A stretch of DNA of 64,000 nucleotides from Flavivirga jejuensis (GTDB taxonomy: Bacteria > Bacteroidota > Bacteroidia > Flavobacteriales > Flavobacteriaceae). This document shows, piece after piece, positions 26,516 to 35,479 of the stretch; the stretch's first letter is position 1; each line of letters starts with the position of its first letter. The notes beneath the pieces were generated by a model. That model was not told the DNA's origin and searched no databases. It was given only the letters and a program-made list of their open reading frames with translations. The position numbers and the translations under genes are program-made. The DNA is taken from positions 806,001-870,000 of the forward strand of contig NZ_JAUOEL010000002.1 of the NCBI RefSeq assembly GCF_030540765.1, written 5' to 3'.

Positions 26516-27217
26516 ATGTTAATTTCAGCATTTGTATTAGGATTATTAGGAAGTTTCCACTGTATAGGCATGTGTGGACCTATTGCTTTTATGCTTCCAG
26601 TAGACAGAACAAATGCATATAAGAAAGTATCTCAAATTACTATTTATCATGTTGGCAGATTATTAGCTTACAGTAGTATTGGTATAATTTTTGGGCTTAT
26701 TGGTAAAAGCCTTTATATTTTTGGGGTTCAACAGCAGCTCTCTGTTATTATTGGTATTTTAATGATCTTGGTTGTTTTAATACCTCAAAAAACATTTAAC
26801 AAGTACAATTTTTCAAAACCTATTTACAAACTTATATCTAAGGTAAAGTCTGCTTTGGGCAGTGCTTTAAAGAAAAAAACTACCGATACCTTTTTAACCA
26901 TTGGTTTTTTAAATGGCTTCTTACCTTGCGGACTTGTTTATATGGCTTTGTTTGCTGCTATAGCTAATGGCGATGCATTAAAAGGAAGTTTATATATGGT
27001 GGTTTTTGGCATAGGCACGATTCCACTAATGACTACTGCTATTTATTTTAGTCACTTTTTAAAAGGCACAGCCAGACAAAAAATACAAAAAGCAATTCCT
27101 GTATTTGTTGTTTTTATTGGTTTACTTTTTATTCTTCGTGGTTTGGGTCTTGGGATTCCTTACCTATCTCCTGCTCCTATTTTAGATAGTGTTTCCAGTA
27201 CTATAGAATGCCATTAA
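26516..27217 (+). CDS. Sulfite exporter TauE/SafE-like membrane protein of cbb3 loci
   Basis: A 233-residue protein with six transmembrane helices. The first holds FHCIGMCGPIAFMLP, with Cys-x3-Cys that may bind metal; a later one holds FLNGFLPCGLVYMALF. This is the DsbD-like/SafE (UreH-type) family whose members often close cco clusters in Bacteroidota and are thought to handle copper or redox partners during oxidase assembly; substrate is not known. It lies just downstream of the fixH copy in the same direction and ends the operon. Confidence 0.82.
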   Translation: MLISAFVLGLLGSFHCIGMCGPIAFMLPVDRTNAYKKVSQITIYHVGRLLAYSSIGIIFGLIGKSLYIFGVQQQLSVIIGILMILVVLIPQKTFNKYNFSKPIYKLISKVKSALGSALKKKTTDTFLTIGFLNGFLPCGLVYMALFAAIANGDALKGSLYMVVFGIGTIPLMTTAIYFSHFLKGTARQKIQKAIPVFVVFIGLLFILRGLGLGIPYLSPAPILDSVSSTIECH

Positions 27218-27330
27218 ATAGTATTTGATTTTGCTCCGATAGATATAGAGTACCTGTAGAAATTATAGAAGCTAAAGCAGCATGCACTAAAGTGTCTTTA
27301 TTTAGATTCTTTTAATATTTAACAAAAGAA

Positions 27331-27406
27331 AAAAGGGAAATGTGGTTTAAAGCTTCTTAATTACTCTAACTTAATTAATATTAAACCACTCTTATTCCCC
27401 CTTTTG
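27331..27406. terminator. Inverted repeat after the cco operon, possible terminator
   Basis: Arms AAAAGGGAAATGTGGTTTAA and TTAAACCACT-CTTATTCCCCCTTTT pair over GTGGTTTAA (9 bp perfect) and, with bulges, over the G/C-rich outer part. It lies 110 bp past the SafE-like gene. The loop is about 30 nt, so termination is likely but not certain. Confidence 0.5.
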
Positions 27407-27477
27407 ATATTATTATTTTTAGACTCACTACTCACTAGCCTTGATACCCTTTTATTTTTATTTTACATAAATATAGC

Positions 27478-27501
27478 AATTTTCCCGATACTGGGAAAAT
27501 T
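27478..27501. promoter_or_regulatory. Palindromic operator 1 upstream of oxoamine synthase
   Basis: Perfect 9-bp arms AATTTTCCC and GGGAAAATT around GATACT. A near-identical site lies 184 bp downstream at 27662. Both precede the synthase at 27717, which suggests a dimeric regulator, perhaps one of the nearby TetR proteins, and possible looping. Confidence 0.65.
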
Positions 27502-27661
27502 AAATACCACATTTAAACACAATTTAAACATAACTTAACGTAGATTCAACGTAAACCAAAACACAAAAAACTACACACAAAACACTGATAAACAGAACAA
27601 TAACCACCAATTATCGACAAAAAAATGCAATGGATAATTTTTAAAAAACAATCAAAGTTAA

Positions 27662-27685
27662 AATTATCCCGTATTAGGGAAAATT
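27662..27685. promoter_or_regulatory. Palindromic operator 2 upstream of oxoamine synthase
   Basis: AATTATCCC and GGGAAAATT around GTATTA, one mismatch from a perfect dyad and the same layout as the site at 27478. It ends 31 bp before the start codon and would overlap the promoter or leader, a typical repressor position. Confidence 0.65.
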
Positions 27686-27716
27686 ACTATATTTAACGAT
27701 CTAAAAATCCCACTCT

Positions 27717-28994
27717 ATGCCAGAATTACACAACATTGATTTCAATAAGGCCAGTTTTAAAGACTTTGAAAGTATTCCAAACTATAATTCTTTTCAAAGC
27801 GCAATGGCTTTTAAAGAATTTACCGACTATATGGAAGTTCAAGGACATATGAATTATCGCTTCGTAACACATAATGGTTGTGGAGCAGAAGTATTGGTTA
27901 GTTCTCCTTTTGACAATACCCCACAAAAATGCATAAGTCTTGTTTCTAATGATTACTTAAATTTCACTCAACATCCAAAAGTCAAAGCCGCCGCTATTGA
28001 GGGCATTCAAAAATATGGAACAGGAGCTGGCGCATCACCACTTATTGGTGGACATCATGAATATCATGTTATGTTGGAAGATAAGCTATCTACTTTTTTT
28101 AACAGACCTAAAGATTCATCCATTATTTATACTACAGGTTATACCGCCAACAGTGCTACATTATTAGCAATGCTTAAAAAGAATGATTGTGCTATTGTAG
28201 ATATGGCAGTCCATGCTAGTGTTTATGAAGGTTTGCTAGAAACAAACCTTAAAAGATTCCCACATAACAGCCTTGTTCATTTAGAAAGAGCTTTATCCGA
28301 TGCACAATCAAAATATCAAACAAGAATGGTTGTTATTGATGGTGTGTATTCTCAAAATGGAGACTTGGCCAAAATGGATGAAATTTACAAACTCACAAAA
28401 CAATACGGAGCTTTTCTTATGGTTGACGATGCTCATGGTATTGGTGTTCTAGGTGAAAATGGTAGAGGTGCTATTGAACTATTTAATTTATTAGATAAAG
28501 TTGATATCATATCTGGGACATTAAGCAAAGCATTCGGACATATAGGCGGATTTGTAGTTTCTAAACCTGAAATTGCCAACTATCTTAAATTTCAATCGCG
28601 TCAACAAGTTTTTTCTTCTACTGCTACGCCAGCTATTAATGGCTTACTAACTGCAATTGATTTAATTGATACTGAACCAGAATGGCGTATTAAACTTGCA
28701 GAAAATGTCGCTTATTACAAAAAAGGACTCCTTGATATGAAGTTAAATATTGGAACAACTGCTTCGCCAATAATTCCTATAAAAATAGGTGATCCACATA
28801 AAACGGGAGACGCAGCAAGGCTACTTTTTAAAGCTGGTGTGTATGCCAATGCCATTGTTTATCCCGGAGTATCCCGTAAAGATGCTAGAATTCGAACAAG
28901 TTTAATGGCTACGCATACTCGAGAACATTTAGATACTGTTTTAAATGCTTTTGAATACGTAAATCAAAAACTTAATATTTCTAAAGCAGATTGA
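27717..28994 (+). CDS. Alpha-oxoamine synthase (class II PLP acyltransferase)
   Basis: A 425-residue fold-type I PLP enzyme. The marks are SNDYLNFTQHPKV, GTGAGASPLIGG, the substrate histidine in VDMAVHASVYEG, DDAHGIGVLG, and the PLP lysine K271 in SGTLSKAFGHIGGFV. The family (KBL, AONS/BioF, ALAS, serine palmitoyltransferase, CqsA, cysteate acyltransferase) condenses an amino acid with an acyl-CoA or acyl-ACP and releases CO2. TLSKAFGHIGG resembles serine palmitoyltransferase or CqsA more than BioF. No biotin genes lie nearby; instead a TetR gene follows, so a lipid or signal product (sphinganine or capnine type) is likely, but the substrate is open. Two palindromes control the upstream region. 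Confidence 0.85.
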   Translation: MPELHNIDFNKASFKDFESIPNYNSFQSAMAFKEFTDYMEVQGHMNYRFVTHNGCGAEVLVSSPFDNTPQKCISLVSNDYLNFTQHPKVKAAAIEGIQKYGTGAGASPLIGGHHEYHVMLEDKLSTFFNRPKDSSIIYTTGYTANSATLLAMLKKNDCAIVDMAVHASVYEGLLETNLKRFPHNSLVHLERALSDAQSKYQTRMVVIDGVYSQNGDLAKMDEIYKLTKQYGAFLMVDDAHGIGVLGENGRGAIELFNLLDKVDIISGTLSKAFGHIGGFVVSKPEIANYLKFQSRQQVFSSTATPAINGLLTAIDLIDTEPEWRIKLAENVAYYKKGLLDMKLNIGTTASPIIPIKIGDPHKTGDAARLLFKAGVYANAIVYPGVSRKDARIRTSLMATHTREHLDTVLNAFEYVNQKLNISKAD

Positions 28995-29118
28995 TTTTAA
29001 TAGACTATTAGATTAAAAATAAAAAAATTGACTAATGTTCTAGTTACCAGCAATGATTTACCCTATTCTCTTAAGTAAAATGTCTTTGCTGCTTATCGCA
29101 ATAGTAACAAAAAACACA

Positions 29119-29126
29119 TAAATTTG
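29119..29126 (+). promoter_or_regulatory. -7 promoter box, first TetR gene
   Basis: TAAATTTG fits the Bacteroidota -7 consensus TANNTTTG, 32 bp before the ATG at 29158. Confidence 0.5.
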
Positions 29127-29157
29127 TGACATAAGTGAAATTTCGTATAAAACTATT

Positions 29158-29790
29158 ATGGGAAAAAAAAGATACCAAGGGGAATTTAACGACAAAGCCC
29201 GATCCATACAAAAACTTATTGATGCAGTTGGAGTAGTAATAAAGACTAAAGGCTACACAGGGTTAAGTGCAACAAATATTGCAAAAGCTGCTGGTTTAAG
29301 TCGTCGTCTTATTTCCCTCTATTTCGAATCTGTCGATGATTTAGTAGAAACTTATGTTAGAGGAAAAGATTATTGGATAGCAGCTTCAGGAAATGTTGGC
29401 GAGATGATGGAAAAGAATAAAGGTGAAAACACCCAAAAGATTTTGGATTCCTTATTACAAAATCAATTGGATTATTTTTACAAAAATACTGAAATGCAAA
29501 AAATCATACTGTGGGAGATTAGTCAGAAAACGGAAATCATGTATGAAGTTTGTGAAGAAAGAGAGCGTTTAGGTTCAAAATTTTTTGCTTTATCAGACAA
29601 AGAATTACAAGGGAAAGATATTGACCTACGAGCTGTATCAGGATTATTAGTTGCTGGAATTTATTATATGGTACTACATTCCAAATCTACCGATACACTC
29701 TTTTGTGAAATAGATATTAATACTCCTAAAGGAATGAAAAGGATAAAAAATGCAATTAGTTTAATAATAGAACAGACGTATAACAATTAA
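29158..29790 (+). CDS. TetR/AcrR-family regulator
   Basis: A 210-residue regulator with an N-terminal TetR helix-turn-helix (about 12-62: GYTGLSATNIAKAAGLSRRLISLYFESVDDLVETYV) and an all-helical ligand/dimer domain. It lies 163 bp downstream of the oxoamine synthase and is read in the same direction from its own promoter. Its ligand is unknown; by location, it could bind the twin palindromes at 27478 and 27662 and sense a fatty acyl compound. Confidence 0.88.
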   Translation: MGKKRYQGEFNDKARSIQKLIDAVGVVIKTKGYTGLSATNIAKAAGLSRRLISLYFESVDDLVETYVRGKDYWIAASGNVGEMMEKNKGENTQKILDSLLQNQLDYFYKNTEMQKIILWEISQKTEIMYEVCEERERLGSKFFALSDKELQGKDIDLRAVSGLLVAGIYYMVLHSKSTDTLFCEIDINTPKGMKRIKNAISLIIEQTYNN

Positions 29791-29980
29791 CCTAAGCAGG
29801 CTACTTTTCAAAATTCAGTTGTAAACTAACATTCAATGTCATTAAGCCAGCATTAGAATACGATATGTTATTTTAGGTATTTCTTTTTGAATTTGCTATA
29901 ATTTAAACAGAACCCTTCTCTTCCTATCCATACCTCCAGAAAATCTTAAAACTAGATTACCTCGAAACAATCCATAAAAG

Positions 29981-30078
29981 TATTTCACCAGTTTCATTTT
30001 ACCTCACCCAGAACTGATAAATGGACAGTTCCCACCTCTCCAAAGGAACAATGTAATTGAAAAGTCCGATCCGTGTTT
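29981..30078. repeat. CCTCACCC hairpin repeat, copy 1
   Basis: TTTCACCAGTTTCATTTT, ACCTCACCCAGAACTG, CAGTTC, ACCTCTCCAAAG and GTCCGA occur in the order seen at 45711-45846. The AGAACTG/CAGTTC arms can form a hairpin. The remainder of the 29791-30210 gap has no gene I can support. Confidence 0.65.
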
Positions 30079-30210
30079 AGATTTAAACAATAATTGATTT
30101 TAATTCCTGAATTTTTTATAAAATAAACCACTCCTACCGACTAGATACATCCTTGTAACTACAGCTGACAATAATAATAACTTTAATTTCTTTTTTAATA
30201 GTATTACTAT

Positions 30211-30218
30211 TATATTTG
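30211..30218 (+). promoter_or_regulatory. -7 promoter box of the export operon
   Basis: TATATTTG, an exact TANNTTTG match, 18 bp before the ATG at 30237. The leader would be very short. Confidence 0.6.
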
Positions 30219-30236
30219 CGTATAAATACTTTAATA

Positions 30237-30911
30237 ATGAAAAATTTACTATCAAATCTAAAAATTGTCGTTCCTGAAAAAATCTATATAAAAGACCCAG
30301 AATCGTCTGCTTTAGGGAAACGGATCATAGAACATAGTATCTTATTAATAGACTCAATTGGTTTTGACAGTTTTACTTTTAAAAAATTGGGGAAAGAAAT
30401 AGGTTCTAACGAAAGCTCTATTTATAGGTATTTTGAAAGTAAACATAAACTATTACTATACTTATCTTCTTGGTATTGGGCATGGATTGAATATCAATTG
30501 GTTTTTGAAACTCATAATATTTCCGACAGTAAAGAAAAATTAATGAAAGCGATAGATATTGTTTGTAGAACAACCAAGGAAGATACAAACTTCACACACA
30601 TTAACGAGATAATCTTAAATAAGATTATTATTAATGAAAACTCAAAATCCTTCTTAACAAAAGAAGTAGATCAAGAAAACAAAGACGGTTACTTTATTAT
30701 TTACAAGCGCATTGTACAACGCTTACGCGATATAATTATCGCTAGTAATTCTAGTTATGAATTCCCTTCTTGTTTAGCAAGTACCATTATTGAAGGAGGT
30801 TTACATCAACACTTTTTAAAAGATCATTTTTTATCTATAACAGATTGTAAAACAAATATAACACCTACTAGTTTCTTCGTAAACTTAGCCCTAAACACTT
30901 TAAACTTATAA
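30237..30911 (+). CDS. TetR-family regulator of the ABC-HlyD-TolC operon
   Basis: A 224-residue protein from the ATG at 30237; a TTG 21 bp upstream falls inside the -7 box and is not used. The helix-turn-helix (about 30-75: GFDSFTFKKLGKEIGSNESSIYRYFESKHKLLLYLSSW) is TetR-like, with a large helical C-terminal domain. The ABC transporter gene begins 3 bp after the stop, so regulator and exporter are co-transcribed and autoregulation is likely. Confidence 0.85.
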   Translation: MKNLLSNLKIVVPEKIYIKDPESSALGKRIIEHSILLIDSIGFDSFTFKKLGKEIGSNESSIYRYFESKHKLLLYLSSWYWAWIEYQLVFETHNISDSKEKLMKAIDIVCRTTKEDTNFTHINEIILNKIIINENSKSFLTKEVDQENKDGYFIIYKRIVQRLRDIIIASNSSYEFPSCLASTIIEGGLHQHFLKDHFLSITDCKTNITPTSFFVNLALNTLNL

Positions 30912-30914
30912 CTT

Positions 30915-32582
30915 ATGACGGAATCCAACATGTCGCCCTGGCGACGTTTAATTGGTTTATTACAGCTTGAAAAAAGAGACATCCTTCAGGTATTTTATTA
31001 TGCTATTTTTGCAGGTATAGTAGCACTATCATTGCCTCTTGGTATCCAAGCTATTATTAACCTAATACAAGGTGCTCAAATATCAACCTCATGGGTGGTT
31101 CTAGTCATTTTGGTTACTCTGGGCGTAGCATTTTCTGGAGCTTTACAACTTATGCAATTACGTATTATTGAAACCATTCAGCAACGTATTTTTACACGTT
31201 CTTCTTTCGAATTAAGCTATCGTTTCCCAAAGATAAAAATGTCTGAATTACGCAATTACTACCCACCAGAATTAGCAAATCGTTTTTTCGATACTTTAAC
31301 CATTCAAAAAGGCTTATCTAAAATATTAATAGATGTACCAGCTGCACTCTTACAGATTTTATTTGCACTTATTTTACTATCATTTTATCACCCGTTTTTT
31401 ATCATATTCGGAATTCTTTTGTTGTTACTCATTTTTATAGTTTTCAAGTTTACTGCAAAAAAAGGGCTTGAAACAAGTTTAAAAGAGTCTAAAAACAAAT
31501 ACAAAGTAGCGCATTGGATTCAAGAAATAGCACGAACGGTTGTTAGCTTTAAAATATCTGGAAGTAGTGATTTAGGAGTCAATAAAAATGATGATTTAGT
31601 TGCTGATTATTTAAAATCTAGAGAAAGTCATTTTAAGGTTTTAATAATTCAATTTATTCAAATGGTAAGTTTTAAAGTCATCGTTACGGCTAGCTTACTA
31701 TTAATTGGAGGAGCACTTGTTCTAAATCAAGAAATGAATATTGGTCAATTCGTTGCTGCCGAAATTATCATACTATTAGTTATTGCATCCGTTGAAAAAC
31801 TAATTCTAGGGTTGGAGTCATTCTATGATGTATTAACTTCTATAGAAAAAATTGGGCAAATAGTTGATAAAGAATTAGAAAAACAAGAAGGAGAAGAACC
31901 TCTATTTAAAAATGATATAAGCATAGAATTGGACAATGTATCTTATAAAGTACCCAATAGAGAAAACCTTATTCTTAAAAACATATCGTTACATATTACT
32001 CAAAAAAGTCGCCTTTTAGTAAGAGGGGAAAGTGGTTCTGGTAAATCGTCATTATTACGTATTATATCTGGGATTACCCAACCAACTTCTGGGAATGCAT
32101 ATGTAAACAATCTATCAATCAAGAGCTTACATTTAAATCATTATCGCTCACAATTGGGCATATACTTATCTGAAGAATCGCCATTTGAAGGTTCTATTAG
32201 AGAGAACCTCACATTTGGAAATAAAGATATTTCGGATGATAAAATATTTGAAATTCTGGATATCGTAGGATTAACAAATTTCATTAAAGAACAACCTTAT
32301 GGTTTACAAACAATTTTAAATGCTGAGGGCAACCAAACCTCTTATAAAATTGCTAAAAAAATAGTATTGGCAAGAGCCATTATTAAGCAACCTAAAGTAC
32401 TTATTCTTGAAGATCCATTAGATCGATTTAATCCCATTGAAACTAAAAAAATAATCAATTATCTAACAGATAAAAATAAACCCTGGGCACTTATTGTTGT
32501 GAGTAGTAGTAAACATTGGATTGAAACATGCGATGAACTCATAACTCTAGTAAAAGGAGAAGCCTCTACACAAAAAATATAA
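30915..32582 (+). CDS. ABC exporter subunit with a degenerate ATPase domain
   Basis: A 555-residue half-transporter: six transmembrane helices (about 20-310) and a nucleotide-binding domain (about 330-555). There is no N-terminal C39 peptidase domain. Walker A is intact (GESGSGKSS, Lys377). The rest is unusual: the LSGGQ signature is replaced by a segment around NQTSYKIAKK, Walker B reads LILED(499-500), with Glu and Asp in swapped order, and the H-loop position reads VVSSSKHW. ATP binding is plausible; hydrolysis may be slow or absent. The gene is followed by HlyD and TolC family genes, so it should belong to a three-part export machine. Confidence 0.88.
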   Translation: MTESNMSPWRRLIGLLQLEKRDILQVFYYAIFAGIVALSLPLGIQAIINLIQGAQISTSWVVLVILVTLGVAFSGALQLMQLRIIETIQQRIFTRSSFELSYRFPKIKMSELRNYYPPELANRFFDTLTIQKGLSKILIDVPAALLQILFALILLSFYHPFFIIFGILLLLLIFIVFKFTAKKGLETSLKESKNKYKVAHWIQEIARTVVSFKISGSSDLGVNKNDDLVADYLKSRESHFKVLIIQFIQMVSFKVIVTASLLLIGGALVLNQEMNIGQFVAAEIIILLVIASVEKLILGLESFYDVLTSIEKIGQIVDKELEKQEGEEPLFKNDISIELDNVSYKVPNRENLILKNISLHITQKSRLLVRGESGSGKSSLLRIISGITQPTSGNAYVNNLSIKSLHLNHYRSQLGIYLSEESPFEGSIRENLTFGNKDISDDKIFEILDIVGLTNFIKEQPYGLQTILNAEGNQTSYKIAKKIVLARAIIKQPKVLILEDPLDRFNPIETKKIINYLTDKNKPWALIVVSSSKHWIETCDELITLVKGEASTQKI

Positions 32583-32585
32583 GTT

Positions 32586-33944
32586 ATGCTGAATATATCT
32601 CATAATAAATTGAATCAAAAAGTTGATATACATCAATTTAAATCCAGTCAAGATATTTTTAATAAAACCTACTATAAGCAATTTAATAAATTCTTATTAA
32701 CCATGGCCATTATTATAATTATCGTGGTTTTTTTACCATGGACACAAAATATAACAGGACAAGGGCAAGTGACTACTTTAAAGCCTAATCAACGTCCGCA
32801 AACCATACAATCACAAATTCCTGGGCGTATAGAAGAATGGTTTGTACAAGAAGGAGATTATGTAAATCAAGGGGATACTATTTTAAGAATATCTGAAGTA
32901 AAAAGTGATTATTTTGATGATAAATTGGTTGAAAGAACAAACGATCAAATTGAAGCTAAGTCTTCCTCTGTTGAAGCTTATAAAGGAAAAGTACAGGCTT
33001 TAAACAGGCAAGTTTCAGCATTGCTGAATGAACAAAAATTAAAAATTCAGCAAACACAAAACAAATTAATACAATCTCGGTTAAAAGTAAAAAGTGATAG
33101 CATTAATTTAGAAGCATCAAAAACAAATATTACAATTGCAGAGCGTCAGTTCAATCGCATTCAAACACTACAAAACGAAGGTTTAAAAGCTGTAAAAGAT
33201 GTTGAAGAAAAACGCTTAAAATTACAAGAAACGCAAGCTAAGCTTATCTCTCTAGAAAATAAATATTTAGCAAGTAAAAATGAGGCCATCAATGCCCACA
33301 TAGAGCTTTCTAGAACTAGAGCTTCTTATGCCGATAAAATATCAAAAGCGCAAAGCGATATGTACACGGCGCAATCCAGTGGGTATGATGTTAAAGCACA
33401 AGTTACCAAACTTGAGAATGCTTATACAAATTATAAAAAACGCTATAGTTTATTATACATTACCGCACCTCAAAGTGGCTACATCAATAAAGCATTGCGA
33501 GGCGGTATTGGTGAAACTTTTAAAGAAGGAGAGCGTTTGGTCGGGATTATGCCATCGCAGTACGATTTAGCAGTAGAGACCTATGTAAAGCCTATCGACT
33601 TACCTCTTTTACATATTGGTGAAAAAGTGCGTGTCCAGTTTGATGGTTGGCCAGCCATAGTATTTAGCGGATGGCCCAATGTTTCTTATGGTACCTACGG
33701 AGCTAAGATAGTCGCTATTGAAAATTTTATTAGCGATAACGGAAAATACCGCATATTGTTAGCACCAGATGCAGCAGATTATAAATGGCCAGATGCTATT
33801 CGCATTGGTTCTGGAGCACGCACTTTTGCTTTATTGGAAGATGTCCCTATTTGGTTTGAATTATGGCGGCAAATCAATAGCTTCCCTCCTAACTATTACC
33901 AACCTCAAAAGAATAATAAACCCGATTTAAAAGCAAAAAAATAA
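32586..33944 (+). CDS. HlyD-family periplasmic adaptor
   Basis: A 452-residue membrane-fusion protein: an inner-membrane helix (about 38-56, LLTMAIIIIIVVFLPWTQN), a biotinyl/lipoyl-like half-motif (GRIEEWFVQEGDYVNQGDTIL), a long coiled-coil hairpin (about 110-280), the second lipoyl half (YITAPQSGYINKALRGGIGE) and a beta-barrel end. It bridges the ABC subunit (3-bp gap upstream) and TolC (1-bp overlap downstream). Confidence 0.92.
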   Translation: MLNISHNKLNQKVDIHQFKSSQDIFNKTYYKQFNKFLLTMAIIIIIVVFLPWTQNITGQGQVTTLKPNQRPQTIQSQIPGRIEEWFVQEGDYVNQGDTILRISEVKSDYFDDKLVERTNDQIEAKSSSVEAYKGKVQALNRQVSALLNEQKLKIQQTQNKLIQSRLKVKSDSINLEASKTNITIAERQFNRIQTLQNEGLKAVKDVEEKRLKLQETQAKLISLENKYLASKNEAINAHIELSRTRASYADKISKAQSDMYTAQSSGYDVKAQVTKLENAYTNYKKRYSLLYITAPQSGYINKALRGGIGETFKEGERLVGIMPSQYDLAVETYVKPIDLPLLHIGEKVRVQFDGWPAIVFSGWPNVSYGTYGAKIVAIENFISDNGKYRILLAPDAADYKWPDAIRIGSGARTFALLEDVPIWFELWRQINSFPPNYYQPQKNNKPDLKAKK

Positions 33945-35347
33945 TGAGAGCTTTTACATTAATCATATTGCTATTTGTTAGCGGCTTCGTTTCTGCTCAG
34001 GATAATACATCGGTTATTACACTGGCGGAATATTTAGGCTATGTAAAAACCTATCACCCAATTGTAAAACAAGCTCATTTAGTTATTAACGAAAGTGAAG
34101 CGAAACTTATGAAAGCACGCGGCGCATTCGATCCTAAATTGGAAGTTGATTATGATAGAAAGAAATTCAAAAACACCGAATACTACGATAAATTAAATGC
34201 TTCCTTTAAAATCCCAACTTGGTATGGTGTAGAATTAAAAGGGAATTTTGAAGAAAATACAGGTGATCTTTTAAACCCTGAGGTTAGTGTTCCCGAGGAT
34301 GGTTTGTATAGTGTTGGTATTTCTGTTTCGATTGCTAAAGATTTACTTATTAACAAACGTATGGCAATGCTTAAACAAGCAAAAATGTTTGTAAAACAGA
34401 CAGAAAATGATAGACAAATACTAGTCAATACCATTTTGTATCAAGCTACATTAAGTTACTTTAATTGGTTAAAAACATATAACGAAAAACGTGTTTATAA
34501 TAGCTTTTTAGCGAATGCCGAAATACGATTCAATGGCATAAAAAAGAGTTATGAGGCAGGAGAAAGCCCAGCTATAGATACTTTAGAAGCGCGTATCACT
34601 TTAAATAACAGACGGTTAAACCTTGAAAAATCAAGAATTAAGTTTATAAAATCGTCATTAGAACTATCTAACTATTTATGGTTGAATAAAAATACGCCTA
34701 TAGAGATTAAAAACCATGTGATTCCTAATATTCATACCATTCAAGACATTGATAAAACACTTAGTACCTCTCAATTTGACATGGCTACTTTAGATATAGA
34801 TAATCACCCGAAATTACAATCTTTAGATTATAAGTTTCAAAGCTTACATATTGAAAGACGATTGAAAGTGAATAATTTACTACCAAAAATAGATCTGCAA
34901 TATAATTTCCTATCACAAACTCCAGAAATATCAAGGAGTTTTAGTACTTCGGCTTACAAAAGTGGCTTAAACATTAGTTTTCCATTATTTTTAAGAAAAG
35001 AACGCGCGGAATTAAAATTAGCAAAACTTAAAATACAACATACCCAATTCGAAATACAGTCTACAAAAGTGATGCTTAAAAATAAAATAGATGCGATCAA
35101 TCAAGAATTAGAATCATTTATAGCTCAAAATGATTATATAGGGGGTATCGTAAACGATTATAATACCATGTTATCTGCCGAAGAGCGCAAATTCTTCTTA
35201 GGTGAAAGTTCTCTGTTTTTAGTAAATTCCAGAGAATCAAAATTAATAGATGCTAAACTTAAAGCCGTTCAACTTGAAAATGATTTTTTTAAAACAAAAG
35301 CAAGCTTATTTAATGTGTTAGCTGTTTCGGATGTTGATATCAATTAA
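33944..35347 (+). CDS. TolC-family outer-membrane efflux protein
   Basis: A 467-residue protein with a signal peptide (about 1-18, ending VSAQ) and two OEP-type repeats of long helices (about 60-260 and 275-460). The pattern APAIDTLEARITLNNRRLNLEKS in the first and FPLFLRKERAELKLAKLKI in the second are typical of TolC-like trimers. Its start overlaps the hlyD-like stop by one base. It completes the exporter; the cargo is unknown and no small-peptide precursor is obvious nearby. Confidence 0.92.
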   Translation: MRAFTLIILLFVSGFVSAQDNTSVITLAEYLGYVKTYHPIVKQAHLVINESEAKLMKARGAFDPKLEVDYDRKKFKNTEYYDKLNASFKIPTWYGVELKGNFEENTGDLLNPEVSVPEDGLYSVGISVSIAKDLLINKRMAMLKQAKMFVKQTENDRQILVNTILYQATLSYFNWLKTYNEKRVYNSFLANAEIRFNGIKKSYEAGESPAIDTLEARITLNNRRLNLEKSRIKFIKSSLELSNYLWLNKNTPIEIKNHVIPNIHTIQDIDKTLSTSQFDMATLDIDNHPKLQSLDYKFQSLHIERRLKVNNLLPKIDLQYNFLSQTPEISRSFSTSAYKSGLNISFPLFLRKERAELKLAKLKIQHTQFEIQSTKVMLKNKIDAINQELESFIAQNDYIGGIVNDYNTMLSAEERKFFLGESSLFLVNSRESKLIDAKLKAVQLENDFFKTKASLFNVLAVSDVDIN

Positions 35348-35479
35348 GAAATTTACGGTCTATATTTATATTCAATTGGTAATTTTTTAAATTTATACTA
35401 CAAAATAAAACAATAAGAACTAACAAAACTTATAAATATGGCGTTAAGCCGTATAAAATCACATATCCTGTCTTTTATC

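Noticed and set aside
27717-28994. Assignment of the oxoamine synthase as BioF (biotin synthesis)
   Set aside because: No other bio genes are near, the PLP-lysine block is not typical of BioF, and control by twin palindromes suggests a specialised role.
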